NCBI RefSeq assembly: GCF_014526325.1
Contig: NZ_JACNMJ010000008.1
Location: 62,001 to 126,000, forward strand
Direction of reading: 5' to 3'
From: Psychroserpens algicola
GTDB taxonomy: Bacteria > Bacteroidota > Bacteroidia > Flavobacteriales > Flavobacteriaceae
DNA length: 64,000 nucleotides
In this document: piece after piece, positions 47,050 to 55,535 of the stretch
Position numbering within the stretch: the stretch's first letter is position 1
Layout: every line of letters starts with the position of its first letter
Program-made: the position numbers and the translations under genes
The notes under the pieces: model-generated
The model's input: the letters and a program-made list of their open reading frames with translations, nothing else
The model's database searches: none
Told to the model about the DNA's origin: nothing

Positions 47050-48882
47050 ATGAAAACAAAATTACTTTTAATAGCAATACTTTTTTCAAGTTTTGCTTAT
47101 TCGCAAACAACACTTACCTTAGGTACAGAGACGTCTTCTTCTGCTACTAGAGGTCCTTTTCAACGTTCTAGCAGCTCATCGAGTTCAGTGTATTCTCGTG
47201 CAAGTATGTTGTATTCAGCTACTGAATTGGCTTCGTTGCCATCTTCAGCAACCATATCTCAAATAAATTTTGATTTAGGTTCAACAAATATTATCACAGC
47301 TTCAGGTGATGCTACCATGACAGTTTATATGAAAAATTCTAGTGCAACAGAAGTCGTTGCTTTAGATAGTTCATGGGATGATGCTATAGCTGGTGCTACT
47401 ATTGTTGGGACATATACATTTAATACAACTAACAATTTTCCTGGTGCAGAAGGCTTTATGAGCTTTGTTTTATCTTCAGGTTTTAACTATACAGGAGGCG
47501 CTTTAGAAATCGCTGTAGATTGGGATTGCTCTAATTTGATTCCTGCAGATCCAGGACAGCCTAATCTGTTGTTTTCTGATAACGGTTCATTAAATTGGCA
47601 TTGGAGCCCCACAGCAAACCAATCTCTAAATTACAGAGCTGGTTCATCATCAGCACCAAGTACATTAAACCAAAGAAAAGCAGAACGTGTAAATACGCAA
47701 ATTGTATATACAGGTGGTACTACACCTCCAGCAGTTGGTCAAGTAATTGGAGAGTTTCCTGAGATGGATGGTGGTATGGAAATGCAAACAGCTGATGATA
47801 CCATGAGTTCTGCCGGAAGTTGTCAAATTGATACTGCTCAAACGGAATGGACGGTGTCTTCAACAGGAAACTCAGCCGTAAGAGAAATGACAGATGATGC
47901 ATCATTGGCAAGAACGGGTACGTTTTCAGCTGCATGGGCTGTTAATCCAGGTTCTAATAATGTTCGTATGCAGTCGCCTTCACCGACAAATCCTACAATT
48001 CAAACAGATACAGAATATACTGTTCAATACTTTTACTCAGCACCAACAGATCCTGGTAATGATTTAGATGCAGGTATTTATTTAAATAATACGTCTAGTG
48101 GTGTTGCTGGAAACACAACGGATGTCACACCATTTGCTGCAAACACCTATACTAAAGCCTATAGAACTATAACAACGGGCTCTGTGTTTAATGCATCAAA
48201 TTGGGCTGTTGCACGTCTTGATGGCGACGATAATGGATATACAGATACAGTACGTATAGATGATTTTGTAGTGTATTCAGGTGCTTATGACGATAGTGCT
48301 CCAAGTGACCCAACTAGTGGTACTTATGCAAATAATTCGGGTACAGCCACAATTGGATGGACTGCACCTGCAGGCGGTGTTGATGGCGGCGGCTATGTTG
48401 TTTTTAAATATACTACAATGCCAAATGCTGATAATGATCCGAATCAAAATGGCATTTATCAATTTGGAAGTACAACTACAAACGGTACCGATGGTCTTAC
48501 AGGAACAGTCGTGTATATTGGGACTGATACTAACTTTACAGAGACGTATTCTGCAGGTAATTATTATAAGATTTATGCTGTTGATAAAGCATTTAACTAT
48601 TCTGGTGAAATCGTGGTTTCTGATGCAACTTTAGGCTTAGCTGAGACTGATATTACTGATTTTAGAATGTATCCTAATCCTGCAAAAGAGTATGTTATAA
48701 TTGAAGCTAATACTTTAGAAATAACTTCGATAGTGATGTACGATGTATTAGGAAAAAAGGTACTTTCCCAAGATAAATTAACAAATAACCGTATTGATGT
48801 GTCTGACTTAAATAATGGGATGTATTTTTTAAAGATTCAATCTAACGGAAACAGTATTACAAAAAAACTTATCATAGAGTAA
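47050..48882 (+). CDS. Type IX-secreted protein of unknown function in the alginate locus
   Basis: 610 residues. A signal peptide (LLLIAILFSSFAYSQ) is followed by a Ser/Thr-rich beta-type domain (about 20-225), a second jelly-roll-like region with ACQID/WTVSSTG features (about 240-415), a fibronectin-III-like module (about 420-520) with GYVVFKYTT and YYKIYAVDKAFNYSG, and a C-terminal type A sorting domain (about 535-610: FRMYPNPAKEYVIIEA, YDVLGKKVL, NNGMYFLKIQSNG, KLIIE). The sorting domain sends it through the GldKLMN-dependent system. No catalytic family is recognised. It begins 26 nt after a PL7 gene, so a role as an alginate-binding or surface protein is likely but unproven. Confidence 0.83.
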   Translation: MKTKLLLIAILFSSFAYSQTTLTLGTETSSSATRGPFQRSSSSSSSVYSRASMLYSATELASLPSSATISQINFDLGSTNIITASGDATMTVYMKNSSATEVVALDSSWDDAIAGATIVGTYTFNTTNNFPGAEGFMSFVLSSGFNYTGGALEIAVDWDCSNLIPADPGQPNLLFSDNGSLNWHWSPTANQSLNYRAGSSSAPSTLNQRKAERVNTQIVYTGGTTPPAVGQVIGEFPEMDGGMEMQTADDTMSSAGSCQIDTAQTEWTVSSTGNSAVREMTDDASLARTGTFSAAWAVNPGSNNVRMQSPSPTNPTIQTDTEYTVQYFYSAPTDPGNDLDAGIYLNNTSSGVAGNTTDVTPFAANTYTKAYRTITTGSVFNASNWAVARLDGDDNGYTDTVRIDDFVVYSGAYDDSAPSDPTSGTYANNSGTATIGWTAPAGGVDGGGYVVFKYTTMPNADNDPNQNGIYQFGSTTTNGTDGLTGTVVYIGTDTNFTETYSAGNYYKIYAVDKAFNYSGEIVVSDATLGLAETDITDFRMYPNPAKEYVIIEANTLEITSIVMYDVLGKKVLSQDKLTNNRIDVSDLNNGMYFLKIQSNGNSITKKLIIE

Positions 48883-48901
48883 GTAAGTTTAAATTGATGC
48901 T

Positions 48902-48938
48902 AAACAGGAAACTTTTGAAAAAAAAGTTTTCTGTTTTT
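48902..48938 (+). terminator. Terminator-like hairpin inside the alginate unit
   Basis: AAACAGGAAACTTTT (48902-48916) pairs along 15 bp, with one G-U, with 48922-48936; loop 5 nt. The T tract is short and overlaps the stem, so it may only attenuate transcription into the PL6 gene at 48973. Confidence 0.6.
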
Positions 48939-48972
48939 GTATCTTAATGTTTTAAATACCAAATAATTAGTT

Positions 48973-51279
48973 ATGAAAAAAATCATTTATCTATGTTTTA
49001 TAACACTCCTTTGGTTAGGCTGTGAAGAAAAGTCAAATAAAAATTCTATTGTAGTTCATGATGCAGAAGAATTAAATCAGGCGATAACAAATTGTAAAGC
49101 AGGAGATGAAATTATTTTAAGTAATGGCGTTTGGAAAGATGTAGAAATTAAATTTACTGGTGAAGGCACTAAAGACAAGTCAATTACCTTAAAAGCAGAA
49201 ACTGCTGGAAAAGTGTTTATTGAAGGAGAATCAAGTTTAGAAATTAGCGGAAATTACTTAGAAGTTAATGGTTTGTTTTTTAGAAACGGACATTCGCCAA
49301 AAGATAATGTTATTGCGTTTAGAACCAGTCAAAAAGACGTCGCTAACCATTCTAAAGTAACCAATTGTGTGATTTTAGATTTCAACAATTTAGAGCGCGA
49401 TCAAGACAATCTTTGGGTGCAGCTTTACGGAAAGCATAACGAATTAAGTAACTGTTATATTGCTGGTAAGACCAATGGCGGACCAACAGTAAGAGTGGAT
49501 TTAAAAGGAAACCAAAGTATAAGAAATTATCACAAAATAATTAATAATCACTTTGGTCCTAGACCACGAAAAGGTGGTGCAAGAGGTGAAACCATTCAGT
49601 TAGGAAGTAGTTTCACGTCTATGAGTCCGAGTAACACATTAATCGCAAATAATTTATTTGAGGAATGTAACGGCGAAGTTGAAATCATTTCAAGTAAAAC
49701 CAATTTCAATATCATTAAAAACAATGTGTTTTACAAAAGTGAAGGCTCCGTAGTTACAAGACATGGTAACTATGTTGCTGTTGATGGCAACTATTTTATT
49801 GGCAATGGTGAAAACGATCAGTATGGTGGCATTAGAATTATCAATACTGGTCACTGGGTGACGAATAACCTGTTTTACAAAATAAAAGGCAAGAATTTTA
49901 GAAGTCCGATTGCAATTATGAACGGCATTCCAAAATCGCCTTTAAATAGATACAACCAAGTGACTGATGTTGTTGTGGCTTACAATACCTTTGTAGATTC
50001 CGATTCGCCATGGCAATTTGGTGTTGGTACAAATATATCACAGGCAGATGTATTGCCAGAGTCTGAAATTCGCTCAGCAAGAGCTTTAAGAACTGAAGTC
50101 GTCAATAACATTATTTATAATTCTGAAGGTGATCCAAACCCAATAATTGAGCATGATAAAGCTGATGGTGTCACCTTTGCGAGTAATATTATTGATAACA
50201 ATGGTGTGCCATTCGAAAAACGTGAAGGTTTAACAGCTTTGGAATTAACGCTGACAGATATAGGCTCAGATCTACGTGTGCCTATTTCAGGATATAGTGA
50301 TGTTGAAGTGTATAACGGTTTTGATTTTGAAACGATCACGGAAGACTTACTAGGAAACTCAAGAAGTAAATCCAATCAAATTGGAGCGATTTTAAAAGGA
50401 GACAACATCAATTTAGACCTCTTAGATAAATCAAAATATGGTGCAGATTGGTATTCAAATGAAGTTGAAGCTAAAGACCCTAAAACGCATACTGTTTCAA
50501 ATGCTTCAGAATTAGTGGCTAAACTTAAAGAAGCCGAAAGTGGTGATATTATAGCTTTAAATGATGGTGTTTTTAAGATTTCAGAATCCTTAGTCATTGA
50601 CAAAACGATCACTTTTCAATCCAATGGGAATTCAGAAATTAAATATGAAGGTGCAGCAAATACACCAGCATTTTCATTACAACCTTACGGAAAATTAACA
50701 GTTAAAAACATCAAGTTAAAAGGGAATAATACTAATTATGCCTTTGCGAGTTTAAAAAAGAATATGTCTAATCATTTTGGTTTAGAAGTTTTTGATGCTG
50801 AAATCAGTAATTTTAATTATGCATTAAGGGTTTATAAACAAGCCTTTTCTGAAGAAATCACATTCAAAAACACGTCTATTTCCGACTGTGAAAATGGGAT
50901 TGAATTATCTGAAGAAACCAACGACAGAGGCGATTATAACACCGAGTATCTTACCATAGATAATTGTAATTTCAATAATGTCAAACAAAATGTCATCGAT
51001 TATTATCGAGGTGGTTATGACGAGTCTACCATTGGAGGAAATCTTTTAATAACCAACAGCACCTTTACAAATTGCGGAGAAAATGAAAAAAACAAAAGGT
51101 TATTTAACCACAACGGAATTGTAAATGTGAACATCAATAACAACACCTTCAAAAACAATAAAGTAAAATTTGTCTCTATTCTTTGGGGCGCAAAAAATAA
51201 TGTAGAATCAAATAATACAGTCATTAATTCAGGTGAAATTAAGACCGAAGAAAATTTAGTTATGACATTGATGTATTAA
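48973..51279 (+). CDS. Alginate lyase, PL6 family, two-domain lipoprotein
   Basis: 768-residue protein with a lipobox ending at Cys17 (TLLWLGC). Residues 25-490 form a PL6 chondroitinase-B-like beta-helix. Lys242 (EIISSKTNF) and Arg263 (VVTRHGNY) have the spacing of the catalytic Lys/Arg pair of PL6 AlyGC, and Glu235 and Glu237 match its calcium ligands; the asparagine ligand appears to be Ala203. Residues 500-768 form a second beta-helix (SNASELVAKLKEAESGDIIA), as in dimeric two-domain PL6 lyases. It likely cleaves poly-G or mixed blocks. It is followed 18 nt later by a PL7 gene. Confidence 0.9.
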   Translation: MKKIIYLCFITLLWLGCEEKSNKNSIVVHDAEELNQAITNCKAGDEIILSNGVWKDVEIKFTGEGTKDKSITLKAETAGKVFIEGESSLEISGNYLEVNGLFFRNGHSPKDNVIAFRTSQKDVANHSKVTNCVILDFNNLERDQDNLWVQLYGKHNELSNCYIAGKTNGGPTVRVDLKGNQSIRNYHKIINNHFGPRPRKGGARGETIQLGSSFTSMSPSNTLIANNLFEECNGEVEIISSKTNFNIIKNNVFYKSEGSVVTRHGNYVAVDGNYFIGNGENDQYGGIRIINTGHWVTNNLFYKIKGKNFRSPIAIMNGIPKSPLNRYNQVTDVVVAYNTFVDSDSPWQFGVGTNISQADVLPESEIRSARALRTEVVNNIIYNSEGDPNPIIEHDKADGVTFASNIIDNNGVPFEKREGLTALELTLTDIGSDLRVPISGYSDVEVYNGFDFETITEDLLGNSRSKSNQIGAILKGDNINLDLLDKSKYGADWYSNEVEAKDPKTHTVSNASELVAKLKEAESGDIIALNDGVFKISESLVIDKTITFQSNGNSEIKYEGAANTPAFSLQPYGKLTVKNIKLKGNNTNYAFASLKKNMSNHFGLEVFDAEISNFNYALRVYKQAFSEEITFKNTSISDCENGIELSEETNDRGDYNTEYLTIDNCNFNNVKQNVIDYYRGGYDESTIGGNLLITNSTFTNCGENEKNKRLFNHNGIVNVNINNNTFKNNKVKFVSILWGAKNNVESNNTVINSGEIKTEENLVMTLMY

Positions 51280-51297
51280 TCTTAAGGCTATAAACAA

Positions 51298-52320
51298 ATG
51301 AAGAAATCGCTATTTATTTTCCTTATTCTTTTAACAATATTGTCTTGTAAGGACGAAGCAAAAAAAACTGAAACTAACACTGAAGTTGAAACTGAAACAA
51401 CTGTAAAATATCCAAGTGACGTTATTCCGTTTATGGACAAATGGAAAATACTTTTGGGTGATGGGACTTATGTAGACAGCTTAGTCAACTATCAAAAAGA
51501 CGATTTCTTTTATGTTGAAAACGACGGTCAAACCGATTGGGTTGTCTACAAAACGCCAAATTCTGGAGTCACTTCTAGAACCTCTAGTAATACAAGAACT
51601 GAGTTAGGTGAAAAAGCACATTGGATTCCAGAAGAAGGCGGAAAGCTAACGGGAACACTCAAAGTGCAGCACGTGTCCACTACAGGACATGCCAATGTTT
51701 CATCCTCTTTTTCAGTAGTTATTGGGCAAATTCATAGTGACGAAGGTCATGAAAATGAACCGCTTAAAATCTTCTATAAAAAATTCCCAGGCCATACAAA
51801 AGGCTCTGTGTTTTGGAATTACGAAATCAATACTGAAGGTGATAATTCAGGACGATGGGATTATTCTACCGCAGTTTGGGGTTATGACTTTTCGGTTAAA
51901 GGACCAGATGAAACTACTAATCCTGAAGAGCCAAAAGATGGCATTGCTTTAGGTGAAGCGTTTAGTTATGAAGTAAATGTTCATAAAGGAATCATGTATT
52001 TAACGTTTACAAGTGAAGGTCATGACACAAAAACGTTTACTAAAAGTTTAATCAAATCAGATTTTTCTACACAAGAAGCAATTCCACAACAGATTATTGA
52101 TGTGTATGCTTCCAGAAGAACACCAGGTGTAGAACGAGAAATTGCTTATGCTGGTGAGATTAATTATTTCAAACAAGGTGCTTATAATCAGGCTAACGGA
52201 AAGAGTACCAAGTCTGAAACCTATGGAGGCGATATTGCAAAGCAGTATGAAAATGGAAGTTATGCTGAGGTTTGGTTTAAAGAGGCGACGGTTGGTCCAT
52301 CTACTGACCCCAATAAATGA
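51298..52320 (+). CDS. Alginate lyase, PL7 family, lipoprotein (paralogue B)
   Basis: 340 residues with a lipobox at Cys17 (LLTILSC). The PL7 motifs are NTRTELGE, VIGQIHSDEG and YFKQGAYNQ. A long insert relative to the first PL7 contains KIFYKKFPGHTKGSVF and RWDYSTAVWGYDFSV, shared almost identically with the lyase at 55536. The two are clear paralogues within one operon. The GntK-Gnd fusion starts 11 nt after its stop. Confidence 0.92.
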   Translation: MKKSLFIFLILLTILSCKDEAKKTETNTEVETETTVKYPSDVIPFMDKWKILLGDGTYVDSLVNYQKDDFFYVENDGQTDWVVYKTPNSGVTSRTSSNTRTELGEKAHWIPEEGGKLTGTLKVQHVSTTGHANVSSSFSVVIGQIHSDEGHENEPLKIFYKKFPGHTKGSVFWNYEINTEGDNSGRWDYSTAVWGYDFSVKGPDETTNPEEPKDGIALGEAFSYEVNVHKGIMYLTFTSEGHDTKTFTKSLIKSDFSTQEAIPQQIIDVYASRRTPGVEREIAYAGEINYFKQGAYNQANGKSTKSETYGGDIAKQYENGSYAEVWFKEATVGPSTDPNK

Positions 52321-52331
52321 AATAAGGAACA

Positions 52332-54224
52332 TTGAATAAAGTCATATTTATAATGGGTGTTTCTGGTTGTGGTAAAAGTACCATCGGAACATTACTTGCT
52401 GAAGAATTAAAGATTCCTTTTTTTGATGGTGACGATTTTCATCCTAAGGAAAATATAAAAAAAATGGCAAGTGGTCAGCCTTTGAATGATGAGGATAGAC
52501 AAGGTTGGCTGGAGACATTAAATACATTAGCGACACAGCAACTAGCTAAAAACAGTTGCGTTATTGTATGTTCTGCATTAAAACAAAAGTATCGTGATAT
52601 ATTAAGTTTAGATATTAAATCCAGAACAAAATGGGTGTTTTTGTCTGGGTCTTTTAATGAGATTTTTATAAGGGCAAATGCTAGGAAAGATCATTTTATG
52701 CCTTCGGAATTATTACAATCACAGTTTGATATTTTAGAAGAACCCGAAGGTGCCTTAAAGATTAATATTGAAGTAACACCAGAAAACATTGTAAAAAGGA
52801 TAAAAAGCAAATTAATGAATACTTCAGAATTTGGATTGTTTGGCTTAGGTGTTATGGGAAAAAGCCTGTGCCGAAACTTAGCTAAGAACAGTTTTAAAAT
52901 TGCTATGTTCAACAGGCATGTTGATGGTGTTGAAGTTGATGTGGCTAAAAACTTTAAAGCTGAGCATCCCGAATTATCTGAAGCTGCTGCTTTTGATAAT
53001 ATTTCAGCATTTGTAAATGCCTTAGAAACACCAAGAAAAATTATGCTCATGGTGAATGCAGGTAAAACAATCGATTACGTCATTGAAGATTTGCTACCTC
53101 ATTTATCTGTTGGTGATATTTTAATTGATGGTGGAAATTCCAACTATAAAAAAACAAAAGAACGCTTCGAGTATTTAAAATCTAAAGGCATTCATTTTAT
53201 AGGAACAGGTGTTTCTGGTGGTGAAGAAGGTGCTCTAAAAGGACCATCTATTATGCCAAGTGGAGATCAAGAAGCGTATAACAATGTGAAGCCTTTTCTG
53301 GAAAAAATTTCTGCAAAAGACCAAAATAACTTACCGTGTTGCACCTATGTTGGACCCGAAGGTAGTGGTCATTTTATTAAAATGGTACACAATGGTGTCG
53401 AGTATGTTGAAATGCAATTACTGGCTGAAGTTATCACTATTTTGGAAGCTTCGGGTCATAACTTAGATGCGATTGCTAACATTTTAGAAACCTGGAAAAA
53501 CACGGCGAATAGCTATTTGTTAGAAATAACTATAGATATTTTAAGAACAAAAGAAGGTAATGATTGGCTGGTAAAAAAGATACTGGATAAGGCAGGAAAT
53601 AAAGGCACAGGAAACTGGACAACTATTGCTTCAGCCGAATTGGGCGTACCGAGTACATTAATCGCTTCGGCGTTGTTTGCAAGATATACCTCATTTTATA
53701 AAGAGGAACGTATGCAGTTAGATGCTAATTTTAAAAGTGAAACCATTTCAGATGTACAGGTGTCTTCAACCGAAATTTTAGAAGCCTATCAGTTTGCAAG
53801 AATTATCAATCATTATCAAGGTTTTAAACTCATTGCTGAAGCTTCAGATAAATTCTCATGGAACTTAAATTTAAGTGAAATTGCTAGAATCTGGACAAAC
53901 GGTTGCATCATAAGATCAACATTAATGGAAGCATTAGTTGAAGTCTTCAAAAAGACAACGAATATATTAACCGACTCGCAATTGATAGCATCAATAAAAC
54001 ACTACAAACCATCTGTTAAAAAGGTGGTGTCGCAATGTGTGCTTAATGATATTACAGCATCATGTCTGAGTGAATCTATTCAGTTTTTTAACGGAATGAC
54101 AACTGTAGATTCTTCAGCAAATATCATTCAGGCGCAACGTGATTATTTTGGAGCGCATACATACAAAAGAAATGATGATGATGGCGTGAAAAGTCATCAC
54201 ACCATTTGGAATAAAACAAACTAA
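52332..54224 (+). CDS. Fused gluconokinase / 6-phosphogluconate dehydrogenase
   Basis: 630-residue bifunctional protein. Residues 1-160 are a GntK-type kinase with P-loop GVSGCGKST (9-17) and DGDDFHPKENIKKM; they would phosphorylate gluconate. Residues 165-630 are a decarboxylating 6-phosphogluconate dehydrogenase with the NADP motif GLGVMG (171-176), DGGNSNYKKT, GVSGGEEGALKGPSIMPSG, KMVHNGVEY and GNKGTGNWT. Product: ribulose 5-phosphate. The TTG start (52332) is supported by AAGGA just upstream; the next Met, residue 8, would remove the first strand. Met162 at the junction (ATG 52815) may mark the former gnd start. Such a fusion in an alginate operon is unexpected. Confidence 0.9.
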   Translation: MNKVIFIMGVSGCGKSTIGTLLAEELKIPFFDGDDFHPKENIKKMASGQPLNDEDRQGWLETLNTLATQQLAKNSCVIVCSALKQKYRDILSLDIKSRTKWVFLSGSFNEIFIRANARKDHFMPSELLQSQFDILEEPEGALKINIEVTPENIVKRIKSKLMNTSEFGLFGLGVMGKSLCRNLAKNSFKIAMFNRHVDGVEVDVAKNFKAEHPELSEAAAFDNISAFVNALETPRKIMLMVNAGKTIDYVIEDLLPHLSVGDILIDGGNSNYKKTKERFEYLKSKGIHFIGTGVSGGEEGALKGPSIMPSGDQEAYNNVKPFLEKISAKDQNNLPCCTYVGPEGSGHFIKMVHNGVEYVEMQLLAEVITILEASGHNLDAIANILETWKNTANSYLLEITIDILRTKEGNDWLVKKILDKAGNKGTGNWTTIASAELGVPSTLIASALFARYTSFYKEERMQLDANFKSETISDVQVSSTEILEAYQFARIINHYQGFKLIAEASDKFSWNLNLSEIARIWTNGCIIRSTLMEALVEVFKKTTNILTDSQLIASIKHYKPSVKKVVSQCVLNDITASCLSESIQFFNGMTTVDSSANIIQAQRDYFGAHTYKRNDDDGVKSHHTIWNKTN

Positions 54225-54228
54225 TATT

Positions 54229-55503
54229 ATGGAAACAACATCACCGAAGACATCGTTACTTAAAAAAATTATTGCCATAGTATTAGGGTTTGGTCCTGGT
54301 ATTTTTGCCATAGGTTATACCATAGGTACAGGTAGTGTGACGTCTATGATTGTTGCAGGAAGCAAATTTAATATGCAACTGCTTTGGGTGCTTTTATTAA
54401 GTTGTATCTTCTCTGGTGTACTTATGTTTGCTTATGGAAACTACGGATTGATAACAGGTGAAACAGCACTCTACGGATTTAAAAAACACCTAAAATATGG
54501 TAAAGCTTTAGCCATATTAATCATTATAGGTATCACCTTTGGGCAATGGAATTCCTTAATGGGAATTCTGGGGATTTCTTCAAATATCATTTATGAAATC
54601 TTAAATGTAAACTTTGATGGTTTAGCAGATTATAAATATCAAACTGTTTTAATAACAGCCATGATCATCATCATTACATTCTACCTCTTAATGCTTGTTG
54701 GTAAGTACACGTTTTTTGAAAAAATACTGGTCATTTTTGTTACCTTAATGGGATTCTCATTTATACTTTCGTTGTGTTTTGTGCAACCACTTCCAATGGA
54801 TGTTGTAAAAGGATTAATTCCAACCATCCCAGATGTTCCTGGTGGTAAAATGCTAGTAGCTGCTTTTGTTGGTACGACGATGGCTTCAGCTACCTTTTTA
54901 TCCAGACCCTTATTTGTAAAAGGAAAAGGTTGGACGATTAAAAACTTAGATCAACAAAAAAAGGATTCTATTACAGCTGCGATTTTAATATTTATTATTA
55001 GTGGCGTCATTATGGCAGTCGCTGCAGGTGCTTTATATTATCAAGGTAAAGAGGTGAGTCAAGTACTAGATATGGCAAATACTTTAGAACCAGTAGCAGG
55101 TAAATGGGCGGTTACTATTTTCTTTTTTGGAGCGTTAAGTGCAGGTTTATCTTCTATTTTTCCGTGTTTATTAATAGCCCCTTTATTAATTGCCGATTAC
55201 CAATCTGGAGAGTTAGATACCAATTCTAAACAATTCAGGATTATAACCTTTATCGCTTGTTTGGTGGCTTTAATTGGTCCAGCTTTTGGTGCCAATCCTA
55301 TTGAAGTTCAAATTCTTTCTCAAGTATTTAATGTATTTGTATTGCCAGCCGTTGTATTAGGAATCATTTTAATGGTCAATAGTAAAAAAATAATGAAAAA
55401 CTATAAAACAGGGTTGGGCGTTAACATCGGACTTTTTGCAGCACTGTTCTTTTCATTAGTCATTTCATATAACGGGATAGTTGCACTAACAGAATATTTC
55501 TAA
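54229..55503 (+). CDS. Nramp-fold transporter lacking canonical metal motifs
   Basis: 424-residue membrane protein with about eleven helices and the N-terminal pattern of the Nramp/APC fold (GFGPGIFAIGY). The metal-binding DPGN of helix 1 is replaced by GTGS (33-36), and the helix 6 Met-Pro-His motif by Met218-Ala-Ser220. True Mn/Fe transport is therefore unlikely. It lies 4 nt after the GntK-Gnd fusion and 32 nt before a PL7 lyase, inside the alginate unit, so uptake of an alginate-derived or other sugar acid, such as DEH, KDG or gluconate, is a reasonable hypothesis. Database labels would probably say divalent metal transporter. Confidence 0.75.
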   Translation: METTSPKTSLLKKIIAIVLGFGPGIFAIGYTIGTGSVTSMIVAGSKFNMQLLWVLLLSCIFSGVLMFAYGNYGLITGETALYGFKKHLKYGKALAILIIIGITFGQWNSLMGILGISSNIIYEILNVNFDGLADYKYQTVLITAMIIIITFYLLMLVGKYTFFEKILVIFVTLMGFSFILSLCFVQPLPMDVVKGLIPTIPDVPGGKMLVAAFVGTTMASATFLSRPLFVKGKGWTIKNLDQQKKDSITAAILIFIISGVIMAVAAGALYYQGKEVSQVLDMANTLEPVAGKWAVTIFFFGALSAGLSSIFPCLLIAPLLIADYQSGELDTNSKQFRIITFIACLVALIGPAFGANPIEVQILSQVFNVFVLPAVVLGIILMVNSKKIMKNYKTGLGVNIGLFAALFFSLVISYNGIVALTEYF

Positions 55504-55535
55504 AAAAATAAAACATAAAATTAAATAATACCACC

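Noticed and set aside
47720-48634. Additional frames on both strands within the type IX-secreted gene
   Set aside because: Shadows of a Thr/Ser/Gly-rich coding sequence; the main frame has a signal peptide and a sorting domain.
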